In this document: piece by piece, positions 21,833 through 33,000 of the stretch
Position numbering within the stretch: position 1 is the stretch's first letter
Layout: each line of letters begins with the position of its first letter
Source: Xiphias gladius
Taxonomy: Eukaryota; Chordata; Actinopteri; Istiophoriformes; Xiphiidae
Length of the DNA stretch: 64,000 bases
NCBI RefSeq assembly: GCF_016859285.1
Contig: NC_053403.1
Coordinates: 19,993,448 to 20,057,447, forward strand
Direction: 5' to 3'
The notes under the pieces: generated by a model
What the model saw: only the letters and a program-made list of their open reading frames with translations
Databases searched by the model: none
Told to the model about the DNA's origin: nothing
Made by a program: the position numbers and the translations under genes

Positions 21833-23175
21833 ATATACAAAATTGCCCACTGGATGAGAATTAAGGTTAAAAGTAGACATTTACTTTGGATTAATGATGA
21901 TCTTATAGGTCTCTTTAAAGAACCTTATAAGTCTCTTTAAAGAGACTGATTGGATTGCGTATAAACATTTAAGAAATAAATGCACAACCAAAAAAAGAAA
22001 AGCTAAATCCAATTATTGTAAAGACTATTTAGCTAATGACTTTAATAACCCTAATCAGTTTTGGGAGAGAATCAATAGTATAATTACTAGAGCCTACAAA
22101 AGCTCCACTATTCAAATTAGAGTCAGTAATGAAATTGGTAATGTTCCTTCTATAATTGCCAATGCCTTCAACCAACATTTTTCCTCTGTCTGCAGTTCAC
22201 ATTTTTCTGATTTACCCTTTTCTGACATTTCACTGAATAACTTTATACGTGGCAGCTCCTTCTCCTTTAGAATAATCTGTCCAATTGATGTTTAACAGGT
22301 TATCTGTGTCTAAGATCAGGTGCTTATCCAGATGGTTTGGAAAAAAGGTCCATAAGGCTTGCCTCTCATGTTCCAGCATATCCTCTGTCCAGTTTATTTA
22401 ATTTATCCATATCTACATGTGAATTTCCATCAATCTGGAAATGTGCCAAAGATAAAACCATTGCACAAAGGTGGTGACCGTCTCGATATCAAGAACTATA
22501 GACCTATTTCTATTATTACAACGTATCAGAAGTGTTTGAAAAGATCATTTTTAATCAGCTATTTTAATATGTTAACAATTTTTCCATCTTATCTCCAAAC
22601 CAATCTGGTTTCAGACGTAGCTACTGCCTTTAAAAATGTACCAATGATGTTTTCTTTACATTTTTACAACAATATGCCTACAAGAGCAATTTTATAGATC
22701 TTAATAAGACATTTGACATGGTTGATCACTACCTCCTCCTAGACAAACTTTCAACTATTGGTTTTACTAAACATTGTTAACTATGGTTTAATTCAAATTT
22801 TCTATTTAATTCATTCTTTTCATCACTTTAAGTTATCTCTTTTTACTTAAATTTAGGCAAATTGCTCTTGCTTCTAATTACATCTGAGACAAGTAAATAA
22901 TTTATTTCCAATGTGTAAATGCATGTTAATGTATGTATGTCACTTTGTATGGGTCTGTGTACATTTACTGTATGCATTTGGCATCATAGGGGAACCATTG
23001 GGCGTGGGAGTTGATTGGCCAGGGAGCTTTTGTCTGTGTATGTGTGAGTTTATACATGCTTATTTGTTTTTTTTTAATTATAAGTATTGTATTGTATTCT
23101 CTGCATATTTGTGTTAAAAACCCCCATTGAAAACAAGATGGTTCATCTGAAAGGGCTTATCCTACAAATAATTGT
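21832..23175 (+). mobile_element. Second LINE, 5'-truncated (reverse transcriptase portion)
   Basis: From 21832 the frame reads KVKSRHLLWINDDLIGLFKE, then KCTTKKRKAKSNYCKDYL, NDFNNPNQFWERINSII, and after a break KIKPLHKGGDRLDIKNYRPI (about 22450-22510, the start of a reverse transcriptase). Further on come LNKTFDMVDHYLLLDKL-like sequence (22700-22750) and 'TIGFTKHC'. It ends with ACCCCCATTGAAAACAAGATGG...TTATCCTAC near 23115-23160, a typical fish LINE 3' end. It differs from the L2 before it, because the sub-family words HLLWINDDLI and FWERINSI are not of L2. Many stops; catalytic YADD is not found. Clade uncertain (CR1/Rex-like). Confidence 0.7.
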
Positions 23176-23269
23176 TAAAAAAATATTATTTTTAAACTGT
23201 GGCTTCAGATCTTAGGTATTTACCATAACATTAAATATCCAAGACTAAATTAGGAATATTTAAAGGTGC

Positions 23270-23400
23270 ATACTATTAAGGCTGAGTCTTTACCACAGTG
23301 GCCCAGGTTTGAACTCCAAGCCCTTTACTGCACATCATCCCCTCCCTTCCTGTCTCTCTCCACTGACTGTTAAATATGCCATAAAAATATGTTAATTGAT
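23270..23400 (+). mobile_element. tRNA-derived SINE fragment
   Basis: CAGGTTTGAACTCC is a good internal Pol III box B (GGTTCGANTCC) and is followed by TTTACTGCACATCATCCCCT and CCTGTCTCTCT, a familiar tail of fish tRNA-derived SINEs. Box A is not clear, so it is 5'-truncated or decayed. Confidence 0.65.
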
Positions 23401-23649
23401 ATAATTAATATTATTATTAATATTACAAACATTAGTTATTATTAGTAGTAGCAGTAATTCTATTAGCAGTAGTAGTAGTAACAAAAGTAATATTAATATC
23501 AGTTATTACAATTTTAACACTTAAAATCTCAGTTCATGCTTCATCAGGACTATCTGGGTGACGTTTGATCAGATATAATTGATAGCAACCAAACAACCCA
23601 CCAACTATCAAAAGGTTTTGATTAAAATGTTGCTACATCCTGATTGGAG

Positions 23650-24990
23650 TATGTGAAATCACCTTTGGATGGAAGTGAGCTGACTAGTGACTCTAGGACT
23701 TTGGAAAGACAGGACAGCTTGGATATGGGTCAATAGTTGTTTAGGTCTAAAGTGTCACCACCTTTAAGCAATAGAAGCACCTGAGCAGTCTTCCATATTG
23801 AGGGGGTTTTGCCAAAAGTAAAGGTTGAATTGAAAATGTTTACTGGTGATGCAGTAATAACAGAAGCACTGAGGCATAGAATCTGTAGGTCAAAGTTGTC
23901 CTCACCAGGAGATTTTCTTATGTTGATATTTATCTATGCATTGTATATTTCTGAATATGTGACAGGTCTGCTTGAAAGTGTTTGTAATATACAGTATATG
24001 AAGTGAGGATAAAAAGGGGGTTAATTATGTGATGTTAGAGTGTGGCCAACTTTTACCATTACTTACTGGTTCACTTCACTAATTTCTAGAATATTGTTCC
24101 ATTACCACTGCACTTTGAGAGGGCGAATAGGTAATAATCAGATTATGATTTTCTTTTAAAGGTGAAGATACAGTTTCACTGCTGTCCAAATTTCTGCCAG
24201 TCAGTGTTTGTGCCAGAAGCTCTTGCAATTGACCACAGTTTGTTTCTATGATATATAGCTAGGAGTTTGGGTCAAAACCAGGGGTTTGATTTATTTTTTA
24301 TTCTAACTGTTTTATAAAGAGCAATCAGCAGTGTCAATGCTAATGACAGTGAGTTGAGCACCTCCCCCAACACAGATAGCTAGAGCAACATAATCAAATT
24401 TCTTAGATAATGATGATGAGTTAGATAGATGTACAGAGAAACAGTTCTTTACGTAAAATACTACACCACCCCCTTTACTTTTACTATCACATATAAACAT
24501 TATATTATATTTTATATATATAAATAACTAATATCCAGTAATGGATATGACTTCATCAGGAATTTTGGCACTAAGCCAGGTTTCTGTAAGAATAAAAACA
24601 CATTTACAAGTTGAATAGCGGAAGAAAATATTTATATTTAGGTGTTGAAGGCAAAGCCCGTGGCAGTTCTTAAAATCAAGGGATGAATTATTTGAATTGC
24701 TAACATTAGATTTTTTTGGATAAGCAGTATTATCAGGAGAATGAGTACTAACACATATGAATTTATCTAGTGTAACACTGTTTTGTCTGTATTTCTGGCT
24801 CAGTGAATAGTAGGAATGGTATACAGAGGTGAACAGTCAATAGAGTGTGGCTGAGTCGCCACTTGGAAGTTTTCCTACTGGATAAGGCCAGAAAAGCTGC
24901 AACATAGTCCACAAAAGGCAAGCCCAGTGCACAGCAGTGATGTGTCAAACACAGGTGAAACTTTATTGTATGTCTCCATTAACAGGGCAC
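23650..24990 (-). mobile_element. Third LINE, 5' portion, opposite orientation
   Basis: The minus strand reads, in order, a 5' stretch (24990-24700), the start of an endonuclease (GLCLQHLNINIF near 24640, then ETWLSAKIPDEVISITGY at about 24590-24530), SKGGGVVFYVKNCFSVHLSN at about 24480-24420 and, near 23800-23700, KTPSIWKTAQVLLLLKGGDT followed by PISKLSCLSKVLESLVSSLP. That is the beginning of a reverse transcriptase. The reading stops there, so the element keeps its 5' part and lacks most of the reverse transcriptase and the 3' end. Broken by stops. A Rex1/Babar-like or L2-related family is possible. Confidence 0.7.
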
Positions 24991-24999
24991 AGGTAAAGG

Positions 25000-26080
25000 G
25001 CCGGAAATAATAACACACTTACCAGAGTCCAGGACAGTGCTGATCAGAGCCATGGGGTATAGCGTCCTGCCTGCCTATACCTACTCCATGTGGGTTTTAG
25101 TGGCTTTGTACCCTGGGTCTTTTAAGAAGGTTGGCTCCCAGCTGCAGCTGCTGCAGAGTCTGCAGTGTTGACTTTTGTTTGGTTTTCACAGCAGATTGAC
25201 ACTGAAACAGACAAGTTTGCCACAGCATGCCTCATGTCGTGTCTGATGGAAACAGTAGTTCCTCCATCCAGGGTCCAATGGAGGAACTACTGCTTTTACT
25301 ACTACTGTTATTATACTATTACTATTCATATTTAAAGATAAATTAGCATCCAAAACCATACTTGCTATTAGAAGTTTAAACATTTGTGAGCTTAAAAAAG
25401 TTATTTGTTAGCATATTAAACAAAAATATAGCCTGCATGAAAATTTTAAGTGCAGGTGTTAATGTCATCTTAACTTGGTTTCTCCATATCTGTGTCTCGC
25501 AACTGAAACCACCATGATGGGCACCAACGTTTTCTTTAATGTAATTCATCAAACTTTTTAGTTATAATCTCTGCTTTCTAAAAACAAAAAAGTGTCTACA
25601 CCATTCAATCTGTTCTGTATTAAAATCATGTCTGAGTTTGCTGCAGCCACGCAAATCACCCATGAACTCACTTCATTCTATCAAGCTGATGAATTTTATG
25701 CCACAGTCACATCATAATGTTTAGTCCATAACTATGAGCAGCTGGGTCTGCAGTCAGAGTTGTAATTCAGAGACTGAGAATAGTGGAATTTATTATAGAT
25801 GCAGTATCTCCCACTTGGTTAAAACAACAAACTGCAACATAACTGCAAAGCCACGGTTACTAGCAGATAAATCAAAAATAAATTAAATAAAACTGATAGA
25901 ATCAATTCATCTAATTAAAAAGGAGCTATACACTATTTGCTTTTACCTGGTTTCGCTTGTTGCAACAAATACTTAACAAGGCAAGCAGTAGGTGTAACCA
26001 GTAACCATCTTGGAATAATGTGTGAATTTTCCCAAGCTGGAATAATGAGAGGTTTTTTCGTCCTTTCCAACATTTGACCA
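25000..26080. other. Intergenic, one hairpin, no gene seen
   Basis: The first 150 bases may still be the 5' end of the LINE on the left. A perfect hairpin lies at 25253-25292. Nothing else was recognised. Confidence 0.35.
25253..25292. repeat. Perfect 15-bp inverted repeat with 10-base loop
   Basis: CAGTAGTTCCTCCAT (25253-25267) and ATGGAGGAACTACTG (25278-25292) are exact reverse complements around the loop CCAGGGTCCA. Seen directly. No U-tract follows, so it is not a terminator. It may be the tip of a hairpin-type transposon or a chance product of local duplication. Confidence 0.9.
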
Positions 26081-26265
26081 TTCCTCAATTAATAGACTGA
26101 CATTTCTGTTACTTGTGATAGATCTGTTGTCCTATTCATCAAACTATCCTCTATTCATCATCTCTCACCTTCTCTTTCTCCACAAGGCTGTCTGATGCTG
26201 AGGTAAAAAATTAGCTAATGTTCCCAAGCTACTAAACCCTACTACAGTTTGAGAGTGTGTCACTA
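26080..26265 (-). other. Orphan serpina1 3' flank
   Basis: Matches 14735-14930 and 10735-10870 in order: GACATTTCTGTTACTTG, GATAGATCTGTTG, ATTCATCAAACTATCCTCTA, then GATGCTGAGGTAAAAAATTA followed by GCTAATGTTC. In the other copies this flank leads straight into exon 5. Here the serpin sequence stops at about 26265 and unrelated sequence follows, so it marks a further lost serpin unit. Confidence 0.75.
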
Positions 26266-26672
26266 TTTTATGAGTTTTCTTTTTGTGTTGATGAAATAGG
26301 CCAAAATGTTCTTACAAAGCAATTTCCAATAATTGTACAAGAGGATAAAAAGATGTTACACAGGAAACAGGCTGCAAAGTGAAAAAAATTAAGAAAGAGA
26401 ATAAGCTTTTGAAATGGAAGAAAAGTGTTTTATGGTTTTGCAAGAATAGCAGAGATTCAGTCACACGGATCAATTACTGCATTTTTAAATGTCTTTTCGT
26501 CATTTTGTGAAAATAGAGAAATAAACTATAAATCATCCTGTCATGTTTGAAAAATTGGAAGTAAAACAAAATACATTCTGCAAATAACAACCAAAGCTGT
26601 TACATTATGTAAATGAAAGTTTTTTAACATAAATAGCAAAATCAAAAAAGGACAAAAAGGAGAGTGTGATGT
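26266..26672. other. AT-rich spacer
   Basis: AT-rich sequence between the orphan flank and the serpina10-like remnant. Nothing recognised. Confidence 0.35.
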
Positions 26673-29600
26673 TCACTCAAGTCTAGACATCTGATCACTA
26701 ATTATCCCTATGATCAGTACAAGCCCCACGAGTTCGTCATAGATTATGAGCATGAATGGTCTCTCAGAGGTAATTCTCTGGGGGATTGAGGGATCCAGCA
26801 TGAAGTCAGGTCTCTTCCACCTCCAGCATAACCATATGAGGAGCCTGAGGAGTGGTGAGAGATACAAAGAATATAGAGAGGGAATATGCACATTAACGAG
26901 AAATGAGGAGAAAGTGTAGTTTAGCATGTCCCTCGCACATAGTCGATGAGAGTGAATGCATAATTTGTTTCTCAAAGGTCTCACCCAAGTGTTGTCTGGG
27001 AGTTTTAATGGGATTCTGCTCTGACCTTGATGAGTTGCAATGTCTTCTTTGACAGTGTTCCAGAGAATTTTGCTGAGTCTCAGAAAATGGATGATACCGC
27101 AGAATTCCTAAGGAAGGTTCTAAACTGTAGGATTTCCTTAGTTGGAACTAAGGGAAACGTATTTCTACTTGCCTGTAAAAACAACAATCAACGTGTTAAT
27201 TGATTTGTTATAAGCTGTCTTGTTACAACTTGTGGGACCCGTACTGCAGGCTTTGACTCACTGATGTATAGAGAGCAGTAATTATTGCTGACTTAGAATC
27301 TACTCAGCATTACTTATCATGCTGATGAACAACAGAATGCAAGTGATTGCAGAGTACCAGTGAGTTGGTTTTGCTCTGTAACATGGAGCAATATAATCTA
27401 CACTCAGAGATAAGAAAAACACAATTTATAGAGGGCATATATACTACATGGACACACTCAGACCCATATGGTATACTGTACCTGCTAACCTCTGTATTAA
27501 CATGTGCATGTACATGTATATGCAGGTTCAAACCACCATGTATATTTCACCACTAAACCCTGGGTATACACAAAACAAATAAGTTACAATAGCCCTGCAA
27601 TAAATAGTAACTTTGCCTTGTTAAAGGTTCAGTTCCCCCAAATTACAAACAGCAATAACAAAAAATATATTTTTTTACTTACCCTTATAGTATCTAGCCA
27701 TGCTATACTGTATATCTCTGACATTTCTGCTTCCCCCAATACATTGGAGGTGAATGGAATTTATCTTTACAGCATTTAAAAATGACATTTTAAAAATTCA
27801 AAATGAATGTTTCTTTGCGGGAACTGTGTCCTGATTACTCTGGGTGATCTACAGACCTCAGTATGGACAGTTTTCATAGAGTATTTCTTAGGTACAAAGA
27901 TACAAGGTACAGTTCCAAAGAAAACTGGTCATAGTGTGTTCTAAGGATTATCCTGACCAATTGGGTCACTAGTCAGGTTTCCATCCATGTTTAATGCAAG
28001 TTTATACCAAATTCCAGATAATTGGCAAAAAAAACTATGAAATAATGCATTTCTCCATCCACTATTTTTATGCAAATATTAAGAATTCGTTTCATCAAGA
28101 TAAACAGTTAGTTGCACTAATTCTCCAGTCAGGTGTCATTCAACCATTGCAGAAGAAGAGGGCACAACGAAATGAGGTAACTAAGAGAGAATCAGTCCAA
28201 ATCTCATTTGAACTAAAATACTGGATATATTATAATTCTGTTTGTTTCATGTATTCATTTGATGAAGGTTATAGTTTCCTTATCGGTTCACACAGATCTG
28301 ATGTTTTCTTCTTTTCGTCTCTCCAGTGGAGAGGAAGCTTCAATGTACTTTTAACTCACATGCCTCATGTCCATGATTCATAAATCACTAAGTATGTTTC
28401 CATTGCACATTGATGTCTTGTTTTTATTGATACACCAACAATTTTTTTTGCAATATTTCAACATTGCTTTATATTGCTGATGTTTCCACTTTTTTCTGCA
28501 CCCGTGAACAGAAATGTACTTATTATATCTGGAGATACGCAATACTGTGAAATATTTAAAATGTTAAAAGTTTCAATGCTGTGAGCACCACAAATGAAAT
28601 TCCAATCACCAGATTCTACGAGTAAGTGATATATTTGGTCATAATTAATTGTATTTTTGGGTGAACCAGCCACTTAAATTTTTGCCTTTCTAGCTTTACA
28701 ATCAATGTATTTTCCAAACAGTTCCTACCAGCCTCATCTTGGAGCTTTTCTTCTGTATTCACTTCAGTAAGAACTCGATGAAATTCAAACAGGGATGCTA
28801 AATGGCAAAAGTGAACCAATTCCATATTCACTCTTCCTTGAAGCTGCTGACACAAAGTCCATGCAAGTAGTCAGGAAAACATAAGATTGAGCAGGTAGCT
28901 TGACAGGGTTTGCACATCATTCTTGTTCAACTATTTGGATTCCCCACCTACCCTGGAGTCAAGTTGCTGAGCCAAAAGCACATGTGGCTGTCAGAGAGGC
29001 ATGCATCAAGGAGCTGCAGCTCGGCTACAGGAGCAGCAGGAGCAGTGAGGCCAGATGTTTTGAATAGGCCAGCTGCACCACTGTGGCTGAGCAGTTGGTG
29101 TGATACAGCATCATCACCTCAGATGAGTCGCCCCTGTACATCATGGCAACTTCCACACTGGTTCTAGCTTTCAGCTGGAAATTTCGTGGTACTGTGTGGC
29201 ACTGCTCAAATGGTTTACGACCTGATTTATGTGTCATTAATAAAGGGAACAGGTTATGGATGAAATATAAAAATAAATTGGCAAAGACAGACGTTGCACA
29301 CTTATAAAAGCACCCACTGTGTAAATTTATTACCACCACCAATCTTCTCCCCATAAGGCAATGACTGATAAAAGAGAAGGTGATCATGATGTTATGCAGT
29401 GGGTGGTCATTGCATTGACTCAATGAACACAAATTCCAAGTGTACTAAATATACTGTTCCTAATCTAGCTCAACTTGTAATGTTTTTTAAAGTTGTTTGT
29501 TTCTCTTATGAAAAGAAATGAGGTTCATATCCTTAATGCACATGAATATTTCCTAAGTTTGTGTTGAGAGCATGAATATCCATGATCATAACTACAACTT

Positions 29601-30311
29601 TCACCCAACGAGAAGCTACCTTTAAAAAACGCATAATTGTTGAGTATAAGCTTGTCAGAGGCTAGTCTTTCATTGTCTCAAAGCTGATGTTGAAGGTGGA
29701 GGGTCCAGTGTGCTGAGGCCTGGACAAAAAAAACTATCATAGTCTAGCAAAGGTTTTCCATCAACATGTAGGCTGCGTCAAACTAACTGACCCCCAGCAT
29801 GAACCCCATCTTCAGTTCCAGTCCTACCCTTTGCCCCATCAACAACATCAGCTCTGTTTCAAGCATCCACCCCTTCAATTTCCGCCCCTGCTGTGGCCCC
29901 AATCCCACCTCCACTCCTCTTATAGAGTAAGGCTACGTTGCAGATCTATGAGAGCAGATATGGTGGCCTCCACGCTCTGCTCCGAAGAGTTGGCTGCCAG
30001 CCCCAGAGCCTCCGGGGCCTGACTTCCAGACACTTGGGACAGTAGGGCCAGAGCTGACGCCCAAGGGCGAGAAAATGATGTTGTGCTGTTGCTGCTGTTG
30101 GAGATCAGGCTCAGCAGTGGTTCTGGTGGCCAAGTTCAAAGGCCAAGGCTGTTTTTAGGGCTGATGTGTTGAGCTTTTGCCACTGCTTGACATCTCATTC
30201 CTTTCTCAGAAGCCTGCTGAAGAGTTTCTCAGGCTTTGGTACAAGCGACCCATCTGCTATGAAACCTGTTAGCAGTGCTAGCACTGTAAAACTATACATA
30301 ACAGACATCAT
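26673..30311 (-). pseudogene. serpina10-like pseudogene
   Basis: Five pieces occur in the right order on the minus strand. A signal peptide starts at 30311 (MMSVMYSFTVLALLTGFIAD). Exon 2 pieces (30140-29630) read NLATRTTAEP, HNIIFSPLGVSSG, then a helical part and SDKLILNNYAFFKG. Exon 3 (29240-28950) reads KPFEQCHTVP...TSVEVAMMYRGDSS and ATVVQLAYSKHL, ending at a GTAGGT donor. Exon 4 (27176-27010) reads SAKFSGTLSKKTLQLIKV after an AG acceptor. Exon 5 (26850-26680) reads SIPQRITSERPFMLIIYDEL followed by VGLVLI. The MMYR and IFSP motifs fit SERPINA10 (protein Z-dependent protease inhibitor) better than SERPINA1. Stops follow the signal peptide and occur in exons 2 and 4, with frame changes, so it is dead. 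Assignment is from recalled sequence. Confidence 0.75.
27615..27965. repeat. Interspersed repeat in serpina10-like intron region
   Basis: Begins AAAGGTTCAGTTCCCCCAAA and contains CTTACCCTTATAGTATCTAG, GGAGGTGAATGGAATTT and CCTGATTACTCTGGGTGATC then TACAGACCTC. This word order is familiar from a high-copy fish repeat (from memory). Non-coding; ends not defined. Confidence 0.55.
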
Positions 30312-31446
30312 TGCTTCTTTTTTTGCCATCCTAGTTCAGCCTGATAAAGAGACGCCACAGGCTGATCGCACACAAGACCAGCCAAATTCCAGCTAAAGTG
30401 AGGTGTTGTTCTCATGGCCTGGTGCGGGGGAGGTGGTAGTGTTGAAAGTATATCGATCTACGGGGCTGAGCTTTTGACCTATGGGTTGGAACCAAGCAAA
30501 CAATGGCCGCATGTTTTTTAGTTTCTTAGAATTTCACCAGCAATGAATGTGTGTGTGTATTTGGTGGACGGTTAAGGTCACAGCATACTCATTCCCCCCT
30601 TTAATACACACTCAGGTCAACATGGATTTTGAACACTTATGCAACTGAACCATACTTAAATTTTGCTCTAGTCTCACTGTGTACACAGTGGTATTCCAGC
30701 AAAGGCATTCTACATGTGCCCAATATTTCTACAGTGCCTTGAATGCAGTATTTACATGTCCGATTCTATATTGGGAAAAGGACCAGAAGATATACTACAC
30801 AGAACAAGTATCTGCGCTATTATTCTTAGAGTCATAAAAATGTCATGAGAAAAGCCTGAATTGTTGATAAACTGTAACTATCATACAGAAGATACAGAGA
30901 TGAAAACTATTAAACAATATACATTCTAAGCCACAAGTAACAGTGAGTGAGTCTATGAAATGTCAAAGTGCTCATTAAATATTATCAGCTTAATCTCACC
31001 ATGTCAATACAGCTTGCAATTAAACAGCAGGCCTTATGGAAACCTCAGCAGTCAACAGAATGCTGTATAGACAGTCTGTCATGTGATGCTGCAATGCAAT
31101 CGTGGAGTATTTCTGCTATGAATATAAATCAAATAAACAGAGCATTTTGGACAAACATTCAGCAAAAACACCTCACAAACCCTGTCTAATAATGTGTAAG
31201 AACAAGGAACTGAATATCTGTGTGACTATAGAGAACAGTATTATATGTTTATCTGAAACTATAGCCCAAGTGACAAATTATATCTGCTGGCAGCAAGAAG
31301 AAAACATAATCATTAAATGTTGCCTTGAGGGAAATTTAGTGACACAGATAAAGAGTCAACGCAGCCGTAAGTGTCCCCATTTGGCTCATTAGTGGAAACT
31401 GGGCTAATAAGTATATCTTAATAAGAAAGGCTCAATGCAGGGGGGC
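30312..31446. other. Spacer between serpina10-like and calmin remnants
   Basis: No gene seen. Two open plus-strand frames at 30968-31392 are AT-rich and match nothing I know. Confidence 0.4.
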
Positions 31447-31551
31447 TCAGAGGTTCATTTGAGGTAGGATGAGGCAGCAGTAGAGTAGGATCCACAGGAC
31501 AAAGAGCATTTCCAGCTCTAATGGGATTATGTCACAAGAGGCTGCTAAAGA

Positions 31552-33000
31552 CTGAAGAATAAATCCTCCCTCACTGTTGGAAAGTAGATAAAACACAGAA
31601 GTGTTAAATTCAAACTAAAAATAGATAGTTCACATTTATATTTATTATGAAGAAATAAAATTTACAATAAAGCAATGAAAACAGAACACATACAAAAATG
31701 TAATTATCTGAATAGTCTATGTGAATGGACTGACTGTTTGCTAAAGTCCTCCCCCAAGCAGCGATTGTCCCATTATAGTTGATGTGGTGTGCATGAAGCT
31801 TTAGTAAGAGTGATATTCGGTGTACAAAGAGTTTGGAGGGTAATGTCTTTTTTTTAGCCTTTACCAAACCAGAAACAAACTAGCAAACATGTTAGAAATG
31901 AATTTTAAAAAGTGTTAAGTTGTGAATGTTGAAGTGCCTAGCTTACTAGCATACTACCTACAGTAGTAACCTAGTGTTATTTCCAAGGACAAGGGGCATT
32001 TTATTAACCAGTTACCTTCATTATTTTGTGGGGTTACACTAGGTATGTTAGAAAAATAGCTGTTCAGGACTGGAAGGTCCACCAAGTGGGAGCCAAGATG
32101 CTAATGTACTAGCTCTGTATGTGGTTTGGGGGAGCAATTCCTGCCAAATTTGCATTAAATAGCATTACATTTGCCAATATCATCAGTTAATCCTTACCTC
32201 CAAATCTTTTAAAAGTGAAGCATTTTGTTTGCTTCTCCTTTTTTTCTATGTATTCTATGTGGATCATCCACTGTTGAGGATGGTTATTTTTGCCTGTGAA
32301 TTGTAGCTTTGGACTTGCATTAGCATTATATTATCTGTGTAGCCATCAAGCATACTTAACATGAACACTTTTACAGGATTGGTATTTTAAAGAGAATCAC
32401 CGTAAACATTGCAAGGTCAAATGGTTTCAAACAATTCACAGATTTTTACTGTTAGCATTAGCTTACACTAGCTTGCTACAGCTAAACTGCCAGCGACAGT
32501 CATCATTTCAGATGAAAAAATCCATGGTTGTCAGCTATAATGAGGAGCTGCTTCTGTTAACTTTTGTGTGTCAAAGACCCATTGGTTCAAAATTTCTGTG
32601 TATAAATGCCACTGTCATCATTATAAAATGCATTTTGTGCCATGCTAGACTGTAAAGCTTGACAGGTATGGCAACTAAGGAGAGCAGTGCTTAGTGAACA
32701 GCCAGTTGTATTTGTACTCATTAATCACAAATGCTATAGCCTACCATAGCATACCTGAATGAGTGAGAGGTTGCACTGCAGGCATTAGTTCAACTGTTAT
32801 CATCAGTATGAATGTTAACACCTCTATCAGTGTCATTTATGAGGATAGTCTTCTCCAGATGGTTTTTTTTTGTTGCTTTCTTAGCAGTTAGGTTACGTTT
32901 CTTAATCTTCAATCCCCTTTCTCCTCTAATGTTGTGACTGCCTCAAAACCTATTGACTTTGGTGTATTCCTCCATGTCTTCATTATTGCTATTCTTGGTT
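31552..33000. other. Between last calmin exon and large-exon remnant
   Basis: Probably calmin intron sequence. The segment 31980-32350 has the look of an interspersed repeat (GTTACACTAGG, GGTCCACCAAGTGGGAG) but I cannot name it. No coding sequence recognised. Confidence 0.35.

Noticed and set aside
25253-25292. Hairpin considered as a transcription terminator
   Set aside because: No U-tract follows and the context is a vertebrate nuclear genome, where intrinsic terminators are not used.
28616-28855. Minus frame with FHRVLTEVNTEE, similar to a serpin hinge-side strand
   Set aside because: It lies between exons 3 and 4 of the serpina10-like remnant, out of order, and has no splice signals. 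The match is too short to claim.
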